From: a virus
IMG/VR virus record: IMGVR_UViG_3300032080_000001
Span: 59,874-123,873 of that record
Length of the DNA stretch: 64,000 nucleotides
Direction: 5' to 3' (one strand)
Below, piece after piece: positions 57,681 through 64,000 of this stretch. A program made the position numbers and the translations under genes. How positions within the stretch are numbered: position 1 is the stretch's first letter; every line of letters begins with the position of its first letter. The notes beneath the pieces are model-generated. The model was not told the DNA's origin and did no database searches. It worked only from the letters and a program-made list of their open reading frames with translations.

Positions 57681-57929
57681 ATGCACGGGCGCGTAGTGAT
57701 TCGCGGGCCCTTTCCTCCGCCAACGGGGATTGTAGGGCCGAACGCCCGCCGGACGTGTAGTTACGTCTTTCAGGTCTTCGGTACGGACGGACGCAAGCTA
57801 ATCGGCGGCACAAGCGGCCCGGACCTGCACGCATGCAGGGCCCGTGCGTTGCGTCTCGCTGCTGAGAAAGGGTTGCCCTGTCCCGCCGTAGAAGTAGAAC
57901 CGGCGGCCCCGCACTTGACAAGTGGTTGA
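57681..57929 (+). CDS. hypothetical protein
   Basis: 82 residues; strands and a helix (CSYVFQVFGTDGRKLIGG). Its last codons run through the next promoter. Confidence 0.6.
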   Translation: MHGRVVIRGPFPPPTGIVGPNARRTCSYVFQVFGTDGRKLIGGTSGPDLHACRARALRLAAEKGLPCPAVEVEPAAPHLTSG

Positions 57930-57943
57930 GACCCGTTTAGCTT
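57915..57943 (+). promoter_or_regulatory. class A promoter inside a gene end
   Basis: TTGACA, spacer AGACCC, TAGCTT; 90 nt before 58005. Confidence 0.8.
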
Positions 57944-58004
57944 GGAAATCGAAGGGCGCGCACGCTGCGCGGCCCCTGAACCCAAGCCACGGAAAATACG
58001 ATCA

Positions 58005-58226
58005 ATGGCCGCCATCTCTCAGAACGTCCGCGCCACGCTGCACGGAATCAGCTACACCGCCGCGTGCCCCTGCTGCGGTACGCCCTACACGCAAAGCGGG
58101 TACGGCCCCTTCCGGATGCAGCAGGGGTGCAAGCATGTCACGCGAGAGGGAGTTTACTTCGCGTCGGACAACGTGGCCCGTGTGCGCTTCGTTTGGGATA
58201 GCGCGGAAGAGGCGCCCGCCAAGTAG
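58005..58226 (+). CDS. hypothetical zinc-ribbon protein
   Basis: 73 residues. CPCCGTPYTQSG and a distal Cys. ATG follows GATCA, which excludes the longer in-frame start at 57942 that overlaps the -10. Confidence 0.65.
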   Translation: MAAISQNVRATLHGISYTAACPCCGTPYTQSGYGPFRMQQGCKHVTREGVYFASDNVARVRFVWDSAEEAPAK

Positions 58227-58318
58227 ACCTGACGGAGTCGTACGGCTGAACCGGAGGGCGGACGAGGGGCCGTCCAAGCGGCGGTCCCTGAATCCCCACA
58301 GAGAGAAGAGAGAGAGGC

Positions 58319-58525
58319 ATGAAATACCGCGCGGAGTGCCTTGCGGACGCCTACGTCCTGTCTGAGCTGGAGATGGAGACGGATGCATCTGGCAGGTACG
58401 GAGACAGGGTGGCTCTGGCGGAAATGACCGCCGACTTTCGCCGTAAATGGGGCGTGGGGTATTACTCCGTTGTCAGAGCGGTTGGACGCACGTCTCTGGC
58501 CCGCGCGGCAAACGGCGGCCTTTGA
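58319..58525 (+). CDS. hypothetical protein
   Basis: 68 residues; alpha/beta (AECLADAYVLSELEMETDAS). Preceded by a purine-rich GAGAGAAGAGAGAGAGG. Not recognised. Confidence 0.55.
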   Translation: MKYRAECLADAYVLSELEMETDASGRYGDRVALAEMTADFRRKWGVGYYSVVRAVGRTSLARAANGGL

Positions 58526-58529
58526 GCCA

Positions 58530-58585
58530 GCCAGAGAGAGAGAGACAGGGGAAAGGGGAGAGACACCTGCCCTGTCTCTCGTGCG
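58530..58585. repeat. GA-rich hairpin
   Basis: GAGAGAGAGA run, then GAGACAGGGG able to pair with CCCTGTCTCTC. Part of a gap of about 300 nt (58526-58826) without a believable gene; could end transcription in both directions. Confidence 0.45.
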
Positions 58586-58660
58586 TCAGGGAGCTTGCCA
58601 GACGCGTTGTCAGTCCTCCCGGCTGTCACCTCTCCGACAGACCCGCCAGACCCGCACGCC

Positions 58661-58689
58661 ATATAATAGAGGCATTGGCGCTTGTCAAA
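58661..58689 (-). promoter_or_regulatory. possible leftward promoter
   Basis: On the - strand TTGACA, 17 nt, TATATG (or TATTAT with a shorter spacer), without TGACCC. Points to a short antisense transcript ending at the GA-rich hairpin. Weak. Confidence 0.3.
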
Positions 58690-58826
58690 CCTGACCTGTT
58701 CTTACCTGCCTGTCCTCCCGTCGCCCTCCCGCCTTCCTCTCAAACCAACGTCTTAAGAACCGCGAGCCGAGCCGGTAAGAATTCCTGTCAGGTGTGCTTG
58801 CAAGCACGGGACTTTAAGCATACCCC

Positions 58827-58855
58827 TTGACAAACAATTCTGACCTGTTAATATG
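58827..58855 (+). promoter_or_regulatory. class A promoter, 16-nt spacer
   Basis: TTGACA, spacer TGACCT, TAATAT; 92 nt before 58919. Confidence 0.7.
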
Positions 58856-58918
58856 AATGCACGGCGCACGCAGTCCGGCGGCGCCGGGGCAAGAACCTGT
58901 AAGAGAAAGGCATGATCA

Positions 58919-59305
58919 ATGAACCGGCTCCCCAAGGGGTACGCGCTCCCGACGCAGGCCGAAGCCCGCGCCCTGACGAATCTGGACTATGCCGCGCGGC
59001 TGGCGCGCCGGTTCAGCAACAACTACCTGCGGACCACCCTGTGCGAGATGGAGAAGCCAGAGCATAGCGGGTGGAGCATGCCCGAAAGCATGCGCCGGGG
59101 TATCGCGAACGTCCGTACGGCCCTCTCCATCCAGAGCATGGCCGCGTTGGGTGCCGCGCTGCTGAGTGAGACGCTGGAGCTGTTGGCGCCTGCCTGCGAC
59201 GGGACGCCGGAACAGCCACTACGGCAAGACCGTTCAGGCGGCACTGGAGCTGGCGCGGGAACAGGATTCGTAAGAACCGGGGCACGCGCTTACAGAGGTA
59301 TGTGA
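58919..59305 (+). CDS. hypothetical protein, shorter paralogue of 57007
   Basis: 128 residues. Residues 8-75 (ALPTQAEARALTNLDYAARL, MRRGIANVRTAL) match the N-terminus of 57007; the rest diverges into a Gly/Arg-rich tail that may be a frameshifted remnant. ATG follows GATCA. Confidence 0.65.
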   Translation: MNRLPKGYALPTQAEARALTNLDYAARLARRFSNNYLRTTLCEMEKPEHSGWSMPESMRRGIANVRTALSIQSMAALGAALLSETLELLAPACDGTPEQPLRQDRSGGTGAGAGTGFVRTGARAYRGM

Positions 59306-59315
59306 GCGCGTGCTC

Positions 59316-59339
59316 TTGTCTCTCTCTCTCTCTCTCTCA
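59316..59339. repeat. (CT)n microsatellite
   Basis: About 12 CT units just upstream of the 59355 gene; a slippage-prone tract. Confidence 0.7.
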
Positions 59340-59354
59340 AGAAAGCATCCGCGC

Positions 59355-59666
59355 ATGAAACTCCGCATCTCTCTGGCCGTCGCCGCCGCGTCCGTGCTGC
59401 TGCTCTTCCTGCTGGTTGCCGCCGCGCCTCTGAGCCCGGTAGGGCCCGCACACCTGCTGCTCTGTGCGGCTCTGGCTGGCCTGTCGGCCGCGCTGTACTA
59501 CGGCGCAGAGTCGCAAGACGGGGCCTCGCAGACATGGACCCGCGCCGCCGCGCTGGCGACGGTGCACAGCGTCACAGACCTGTCCACGGGGGAGTGCGTC
59601 AAGTACAGCGTGCAGCGCGTGGCTCGCGACCGCCGGGGCCGGGTGCGCTGCACCGCCAAGCTGTGA
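59355..59666 (+). CDS. small membrane protein, paralogue of 59765
   Basis: 103 residues. Two hydrophobic spans (about 6-26 and 32-50) ending ALAGLSAALYYGAESQD, repeated in the next gene. A soluble tail of 50 residues follows. Not recognised. Confidence 0.65.
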   Translation: MKLRISLAVAAASVLLLFLLVAAAPLSPVGPAHLLLCAALAGLSAALYYGAESQDGASQTWTRAAALATVHSVTDLSTGECVKYSVQRVARDRRGRVRCTAKL

Positions 59667-59676
59667 ACCGTACCCC

Positions 59677-59705
59677 TTGACAAAGGGGAATGACCCGTAT
59701 AGGTT
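59677..59705 (+). promoter_or_regulatory. class A promoter
   Basis: TTGACA, spacer TGACCC, TAGGTT; 88 nt before 59765. Confidence 0.8.
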
Positions 59706-59764
59706 GGATGCAGGCGGGGCGCACACGGCGCCCCGCGCTGACCCCCTGAGAAGGGAACCGCACC

Positions 59765-59947
59765 ATGAACACGATCACTCGCGTAGCGCTGGCCGTCCTG
59801 TCCCTGCTGCTGGTCTACATGGTCGGCAGCGCGCCGCTAACGGCCTTCGGAGCAGGGCACGTGCTGCTCCTCTTTCTGGCCGTGGCGGGACTGGGTACCG
59901 CGCTCTACTACGGTATCGAGGTGACGGACGCAGAGCGGCGGCAGTAG
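59765..59947 (+). CDS. small membrane protein, paralogue of 59355
   Basis: 60 residues; two hydrophobic spans, SAPLTAFGAGHVLLLFLAVA then GTALYYGIEVTD, matching the upstream gene. GATC lies in codons 3-4. Confidence 0.65.
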   Translation: MNTITRVALAVLSLLLVYMVGSAPLTAFGAGHVLLLFLAVAGLGTALYYGIEVTDAERRQ

Positions 59948-60188
59948 CCGCACCCCTGCCCCGGTCCAACGCCCTAAGAAGCTGCGGACCGGGGGAGTTC
60001 AACCCCTGCCCCTGTTCAATCGCTTAAGGGCCCTTTTCCGGGGTAGGGGGATATAGTAGAGCATGAACGCAGGCAGCATGTAAGCCAGCAAACCAGCAAG
60101 CCAGCGCAGCGCGCGACGATTCGTGCGAACGCAGCAGCGCAGCACAGCAAGCACAGGCACACACTCACACCACACTGGAGCGCACCCT

Positions 60189-60281
60189 ATGCTTACCCTC
60201 TGGCTACTGACCACGGCCGTGCTTACCGGTACCGTAGGGGTACCTCTGCTACGGGTGCTGGACAGGACGGCCGAGGTGTAG
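60189..60281 (+). CDS. 30-residue hydrophobic peptide
   Basis: MLTLWLLTTAVLTGTVGVPL then a charged end (DRTAEV). One membrane span. No clear SD; contains TACCGGTACC. Tentative. The rest of the 59948-60290 gap holds CAGCA-rich sequence and a GC-rich hairpin, no gene seen. Confidence 0.35.
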   Translation: MLTLWLLTTAVLTGTVGVPLLRVLDRTAEV

Positions 60282-60290
60282 CCGCACCCC

Positions 60291-60319
60291 TTGACAAGTG
60301 CACCTGACCCGTATAAATT
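60291..60319 (+). promoter_or_regulatory. class A promoter
   Basis: TTGACA, spacer TGACCC, TAAATT; 86 nt before 60377. Last class A promoter in the window. Confidence 0.8.
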
Positions 60320-60376
60320 AGGTGCACGAACCACGCGGCGCACGCCGCACCACACTTCGCAACGGGGAGACGAACC

Positions 60377-60598
60377 ATGCACGACACGATCAACGGCTAC
60401 GACGGCGACAGCGAGTGCGAGGGTACGCTGGCGGGACTGAACGAGGACCAGCTGAACGACTACGAGGACGTGCTGTTGCGCGACTGGGAAGAGCAGGACG
60501 ACAGCGAATGGGATGCGCTGGAGGAAGCGTATGACGACGACGTGACCGACGCGTATCGCCAGACGCGCGAGTGGTTCGATACGGACGACAACGACTGA
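60377..60598 (+). CDS. very acidic small protein
   Basis: 73 residues with about 30 Asp/Glu and only 4 basic residues. LNEDQLNDYEDVLLRDWEEQ and the DDDVTDAYRQTREWF helix. Such charge suits a DNA-mimic (anti-restriction or anti-repressor) protein; that is inference. GATC in codons 4-5. Confidence 0.65.
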   Translation: MHDTINGYDGDSECEGTLAGLNEDQLNDYEDVLLRDWEEQDDSEWDALEEAYDDDVTDAYRQTREWFDTDDND

Positions 60599-60970
60599 CC
60601 GCCGCGCCGGGGCATTCGCGCCCCACGTGAGACACCGGTGCCACACCCCTCCCCCTTTCCGCCGCCGGGGGAGGGGCGGGTGCGGTCGAAGCTGCTGGTT
60701 GAGGCAAAATTTTTGGGAATTTTGACGATTCTCTGTCAGAAGGGTCCCCTTTCGGAACGGGTCCCATAGACGGCGAACTTGGGTCCCCTCTTGGGTCCCA
60801 TCTGCCTCTCAAGTCGGGTCCCCTCTGTAGCTGGACTTGTGGACCTGGCCGCCACGCAGGACTCAACAACACCTCTTCATACGAACGTGTTGGAACCAGT
60901 TCCAATCAGGGTTCCAATCTTCGGCGGCTACGCCGCCTGCTCGTCCCGCCCTCCCGGTAAGCCCTCCACA
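60599..60970. other. noncoding region with repeats
   Basis: About 370 nt without a gene. Holds an AT-rich stretch (AAAATTTTTGGGAATTTT near 60706), then the GGGTCCC repeats, then GGTTCCAATC words (60890-60920). Possible regulatory or replication region. Confidence 0.5.
60744..60824 (+). repeat. GGGTCCC direct repeats
   Basis: Five GGGTCCC heptamers, followed alternately by CT and A (CCCCT, CCCA, CCCCT, CCCA, CCCCT), within about 80 nt. The heptamer is itself palindromic apart from the centre. Confidence 0.7.
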
Positions 60971-61165
60971 CTAGTCTCCCCACAAAGGCCGCTCGGGGCT
61001 CCGCACTTCTTGCCGGATCAGTGCCATCACGGCCGCCTCCGGCGTGGCGCCCCAGGCGAGGCCCGTGGCCGTGTAGCCCAGGGCGATGTACACGAAGGGT
61101 CCCTCGGTGGGGTCCACGGGATGACGACCGCGATAGAGTCTAAGAATCGGGTAGGATGGTAGCAT
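60971..61165 (-). CDS. hypothetical protein, leftward
   Basis: 64 residues. GPFVYIALGYTATGLAWGAT and PEAAVMALIRQEVR look like a real strand-helix protein. The ATG sits in a TACCGGTATG word with no usual leader. Opposite in direction to nearly everything else. Confidence 0.45.
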   Translation of the reverse strand: MLPSYPILRLYRGRHPVDPTEGPFVYIALGYTATGLAWGATPEAAVMALIRQEVRSPERPLWGD

Positions 61166-61285
61166 ACCGGTACTCTAACGAGCCGTAGGCTACCTTGCAA
61201 TACCTGTCTTGTGGTGTTATACTACCGGTACACAGGCGCGCGGCTTGCGCGCCGCTTCATTGTCCCACTGTACCGGTACTGTACC
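61155..61285. promoter_or_regulatory. bidirectional control region with class B words
   Basis: Three TACCGGTAC words (61164, 61224, 61271). Rightward promoter TTGCAA, 17 nt, TATACT (61195-61223) followed by ACCGGTAC. Lies between the leftward gene and the integration genes; a likely lysogeny switch. Confidence 0.55.
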
Positions 61286-61290
61286 TGTCG

Positions 61291-61497
61291 ATGTTGCGGA
61301 CGATTCGTGCGCGCCTTTTCGCGCGCCTCTTTCCCGAGCAAGCCGCTGACCTGCGACGCGCGGACCTCTACCGCCGGGCACTCAAGCTCATCGCGCTACT
61401 TGAACACACCACCGGTGTGCACCCCTCCAGCTTGGAGGCGTACGAGCCCGCGATGGTGGCGCTCGTCACCCTGGACGCCGCTGAGACGCTTCGATGA
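61291..61497 (+). CDS. hypothetical protein
   Basis: 68 residues. FPEQAADLRRADLYRRALKL: basic helices. Shares an LYRxALxLIA block with the next gene. Confidence 0.6.
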   Translation: MLRTIRARLFARLFPEQAADLRRADLYRRALKLIALLEHTTGVHPSSLEAYEPAMVALVTLDAAETLR

Positions 61498-61655
61498 GCA
61501 TACGTGAATGGGTCCTGCGTCACTTCTTCACGCGAGAGTACACCCAGCTGGAGTTGTACCGGCATGCCCTGACCCTGATCGCCACTGCGCGTCTCCCCGA
61601 CAAGTCATCTGCGGACTTGGCCGACCGCGCGTTGAACATCGGAGACCTGTACTAA
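61494..61655 (+). CDS. hypothetical protein
   Basis: 53 residues; FTREYTQLELYRHALTLIA, then a helix. ATGA overlap. Possible short paralogue of the previous gene. Confidence 0.55.
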   Translation: MSIREWVLRHFFTREYTQLELYRHALTLIATARLPDKSSADLADRALNIGDLY

Positions 61656-61862
61656 ATGAGCCTGCGCACTGCTGTAAACCGCACCCTCTGCAAAGCTGGC
61701 GTACACAATTTCCTGCTCGTCTACAAAGACGACCTGGAGAAGGTGTACTCTTGCCGCCGAGACCACGGGAAGGGGGAGATGTGCCCGGCCGTGATGGCGA
61801 AGCGCTTGTCGTCCGGCCCCGTGGACATCGCCCCGGAACTGCTGGACGGCTTCGACCGGTGA
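61656..61862 (+). CDS. hypothetical protein
   Basis: 68 residues; KAGVHNFLLVYKDDLEKVYSC with two more Cys. Starts directly after the previous stop. Not recognised. Confidence 0.6.
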   Translation: MSLRTAVNRTLCKAGVHNFLLVYKDDLEKVYSCRRDHGKGEMCPAVMAKRLSSGPVDIAPELLDGFDR

Positions 61863-61996
61863 GCGTTCTGCTCCTACTCGCCGTCCTGGTCCTGACCGAG
61901 AGACAGCGGCAAAATAGAGGCACGGCAACTGCCCAACGACAGATGAGCCCGCACATGCGCCGGGCTATCGAAGACTTCAAGCGAAAGCACGGCTGA
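61859..61996 (+). CDS. 45-residue membrane peptide
   Basis: GTG start overlapping the previous stop. SVLLLLAVLVLTERQRQ is a short membrane span; the tail is basic. Not recognised. Confidence 0.5.
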   Translation: MSVLLLLAVLVLTERQRQNRGTATAQRQMSPHMRRAIEDFKRKHG

Positions 61997-62394
61997 TGCT
62001 GGATACGAACTGGCTGGACGCGTTCCTCACGAGCGCGGAGAACGAAACGAGCATCCTGCGCGAGAACGGCGCCGGGTGTCAGGTGGAGGCGCGCGAGCGG
62101 TTGCTGACTAAGCTGCGCGAGGCCGCCACCCTTGCTCAAGACGAGACCGTCTCGGTCGAGCAGGCGGTGGTACTGACCGGAGTAAACCCGGAGACCGTCC
62201 GCCGCGCGGTGCGAAGCGGGGAGGTGACCGACTTGCGGTCAAGCCCCAAACAGACCATCCGCGTGCTCAAGCGAGACTTGCCGCTACTCGCGGCAAAGAG
62301 GCGCCGTAAGAGCAACGGTCTTGCGGGGGACACCGTCGATGCGTACAATGCTGAGGCCGATGCCGAGGCGGTGCTCGGACGGTTCACTCGATAG
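61996..62394 (+). CDS. helix-turn-helix protein, excisionase candidate
   Basis: 132 residues. VSVEQAVVLTGVNPETVRRA then VRSGEVTDLRSSP is a MerR/Xis-like winged helix-turn-helix, followed by a basic segment. Position immediately before the integrase is typical for a recombination directionality factor. Could also be a regulator of integrase. Confidence 0.65.
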   Translation: MLDTNWLDAFLTSAENETSILRENGAGCQVEARERLLTKLREAATLAQDETVSVEQAVVLTGVNPETVRRAVRSGEVTDLRSSPKQTIRVLKRDLPLLAAKRRRKSNGLAGDTVDAYNAEADAEAVLGRFTR

Positions 62395-62413
62395 GGGTCT
62401 CCCCGAGGTACAC

Positions 62414-63631
62414 ATGGCAGTCAACTCCGAAGTCATCGGAGTCGAGGGCCTTCGGGTGCGCATCTACCAGCGCGTACCTGGAGGCCCTTTTCAGCGCGAG
62501 GTGAAACTCCGGCTCCAGGACGGCTCATGGAAAACGGACCGGGAGAGCTTAGGCCACCGGGACCAAGGCAAGGCACGAGGACAGGCGCGACTGCTCCTCG
62601 CCGCCCTTCTTAAGAAGCAACCTCACGATACTCTGCCTAATACGCAGGCAGGGTTACGGTTGGGCGGACTCATCTCCCTCTACACCAGAAGCGAAGAGTG
62701 GCAGACCATCGAGCCGAAGACCCGCCGGGACCGCGCGAAGTCCTTCGCCATCCTGGCCGCCTACTTCGGGACGGACTTCGACCTCAAGCTCTTCAATAAC
62801 TCGCACGCCTTGCGCTACACGAAGGACCGCCTGGCTGGGACGTTTGCCCACCCTCAGATTCGCGTCCGGAAGGGCTCCCGCGCCTGTCAGCCGCAGACGG
62901 TGAAGAATGACCTGGCCGCTCTGCGCACGGCCGCCCTGTGGGCGTACGGGCAAAAGGACCGAGAAGGGAATCGACTTCTCGCAGAACGCATCTTCGACGG
63001 CGTGACGCTTCCCGAGGAGAAGAACCCCCGACAGCCTCTCATTTCAGACAGCCTCTTCGATCAGCTCTTGGCCGTGGCCGACACGACGCGCCACCCTATG
63101 TTCCGAGTCGCCCTCATCCTGGCTGAGGCGTTCGGCAATCGCATTTCCAGCATCCGACACCTTGCCTGGGCGGACATCCGGTGGGCTGACCGGGAGGTGT
63201 GGTGGAACCCTATATATGACAAGATGGAGTACGAACGGACGAGCCACATCCCGGACGACGTGCTGGCGGCCCTGGCCGCTTGGAGAGACGACCCGTCTCG
63301 ACTACCTTCCCCTTGGATACTGTACGCCCCGGCGGACCCGACACGGCCCGTCAGCGAGAACCGAGTACAGCTATGGATGACACGAGCCTTCACGAAGCTC
63401 GGGACACCTCGCCCGAAGGGATTCGGCTGGCACGCCCTCCGAAGGAAGTGGAACACCGACCGGAAAGACCTGCCGATGAAGGACGTGATGGCCGCCGGGG
63501 GCTGGAAGAGCCTTGCCGCCTTCCTGCGGTACCAGCAGCCGGACAAGGCAACCATGCGGGCCGTGATGACACACCGGCGGAGAGCACGTGGTGACACGGT
63601 TGGTGACAGCACGACAGGCGGGGATTCTTAA
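62414..63631 (+). CDS. int: tyrosine recombinase (phage integrase)
   Basis: 405 residues. An N-terminal arm-type domain, core-binding helices and a C-terminal catalytic domain: Arg I in FGNRISSIRHL (about 240), HALRRKW (His/Arg II, about 339-342), GGW and RYQQPD with the nucleophile Tyr near 372. Catalyses site-specific recombination between attP and a host att site. The half-tRNA sequence 40 nt downstream is the likely attP core. Confidence 0.93.
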   Translation: MAVNSEVIGVEGLRVRIYQRVPGGPFQREVKLRLQDGSWKTDRESLGHRDQGKARGQARLLLAALLKKQPHDTLPNTQAGLRLGGLISLYTRSEEWQTIEPKTRRDRAKSFAILAAYFGTDFDLKLFNNSHALRYTKDRLAGTFAHPQIRVRKGSRACQPQTVKNDLAALRTAALWAYGQKDREGNRLLAERIFDGVTLPEEKNPRQPLISDSLFDQLLAVADTTRHPMFRVALILAEAFGNRISSIRHLAWADIRWADREVWWNPIYDKMEYERTSHIPDDVLAALAAWRDDPSRLPSPWILYAPADPTRPVSENRVQLWMTRAFTKLGTPRPKGFGWHALRRKWNTDRKDLPMKDVMAAGGWKSLAAFLRYQQPDKATMRAVMTHRRRARGDTVGDSTTGGDS

Positions 63632-63669
63632 AACTCGTAAGTCGTTGTTAGTTATGTGGTTAAAGGGTC

Positions 63670-63713
63670 GCCCCTGTAGCTCAGGTGGATAGAGCAGCGG
63701 TTTCCTAAGAAGT
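63670..63713 (+). other. attP-like half tRNA (tRNA-Arg CCU 5' half)
   Basis: GCCCCTGTAGCTCAGGTGGA and AGAGCAGCGGTTTCCTAAG reproduce the 5' half of a tRNA to the anticodon loop (CCU), then the match ends. There is no D/T completion, so this is not a working tRNA. Next to int it is best read as the attP core region for insertion in a host tRNA-Arg gene. Confidence 0.7.
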
Positions 63714-63728
63714 TACACAGACCTTATT

Positions 63729-63780
63729 ATACGACTATTAGTAGTAAGGCACCCGCCACATGCGGGTGCCTTAGTCGTAT
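63729..63780. terminator. large bidirectional hairpin
   Basis: Perfect 12-bp stem TAAGGCACCCGC / GCGGGTGCCTTA, loop CACAT, extended by ATACGACTA / TAGTCGTAT. Ends int transcription and may also mark the attachment region. Confidence 0.75.
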
Positions 63781-63844
63781 GTTACCTGTATTCGATAGGC
63801 GCCAGTCGCGGGGTTTGGTGACACTTCTTGGTGACACCTGGCTC

Positions 63845-63878
63845 TTGACTTTCATCCAAAGTACCGGTACATTACCGG
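63845..63878 (+). promoter_or_regulatory. class B promoter at window edge
   Basis: TTGACT, 17 nt ending TACCGG, TACATT, ACCGG. Reads rightwards out of the window; no start codon with a convincing frame is seen before base 64000. Confidence 0.75.
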
Positions 63879-64000
63879 TAGTCGCGCGGCGCTTACCGAC
63901 AAACGCTCTCCGGTGACGCTGTCTCTCCTGAAATCATACAGGGCAGGTCTGCACCGCACCGTTCGACGGGGCGCCCGCGACACCAAATGTACACGTTGGG

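Noticed and set aside
58462-58662. Leftward 66-codon gene behind the possible - strand promoter
   Set aside because: Runs through the GA-rich hairpin and antisense to a + strand gene; no SD and low-complexity product.
63670-63745. Complete tRNA-Arg gene
   Set aside because: Only the 5' half to the anticodon loop is present; no matching 3' stem or T-arm follows.

Overview
The window looks like the early/accessory part of a large temperate bacteriophage genome, or a phage-like element; I cannot name the host. It is GC-rich (over 60 percent by eye). About 125 small genes, nearly all on the + strand, are packed with 4-nt ATGA/GTGA overlaps. Nucleotide-metabolism, DNA-processing and RNA-repair enzymes are mixed with many unrecognised proteins of 40-200 residues. 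A tyrosine integrase lies beside a half-tRNA attachment site. I see no terminase, portal, capsid or tail-assembly genes, so the structural region is presumably outside the window. Promoters are TTGACA-N17-TAnnTT. That -10 form is reminiscent of the Bacteroidota/Rhodothermota side of the FCB group, but Shine-Dalgarno sites (GAAAGG, AGGAGG) are common, so the host remains an inference.

Layout. 1-10 kb: dUTPase end, Cas4/RecB-like nuclease, deoxyribosyltransferase-like and SLOG-like proteins, SWIM finger, CYTH triphosphatase, Holliday-junction-resolvase-like nuclease, SpoVS/Alba-like protein, ParB-like protein, HNH nuclease, then small unknowns. 10-17 kb: cobalamin-dependent ribonucleotide reductase with a thioredoxin-like partner, RNase H and unknowns. 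16.9-20.1 kb: an RNA-rich locus with its own promoter, long stretches of structured noncoding DNA, a tRNA-like element, a tmRNA, a second tRNA-like element and tRNA-Lys. 20-32 kb: lipoprotein, KTSC protein, lectin-like protein, tRNA-Leu, RNA ligase, RtcB, SLOG, HD hydrolase, two MazG-like proteins and small unknowns. 32-39 kb: a CobS-like AAA+ ATPase, a CobT-like VWA protein and a thioredoxin-reductase-like flavoprotein without CxxC. 39-52 kb: small unknown genes, each cluster led by a near-identical promoter, ending in a repeat cluster and one leftward gene. 52-60.6 kb: a run of mostly single-gene units whose starts are often preceded by GATCA. 60.6-64 kb: GGGTCCC repeats, a bidirectional control region, an excisionase-like HTH protein, integrase, attP-like site and a rightward promoter at the edge.

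How it works together. At least 36 promoters share TTGACA, a conserved (T)GACCC block inside the spacer and TAnnTT, and sit about 60-105 nt before a start codon. They look like one coordinated regulon. A second class has a TACCGG / ACCGG pair flanking the -10. The enzymes suggest the element makes and cleans its own dNTP pool, repairs RNA, and supplies tRNAs and ribosome rescue.

The strongest unexplained signals are the structured RNA locus, the TTCKTAMGAA palindrome scattered through genes and gaps, the near absence of GATC except next to start codons, the GCCAGCTTCATA repeat cluster, and the two promoter classes. Counts and coordinates were made by eye and need a computed check.
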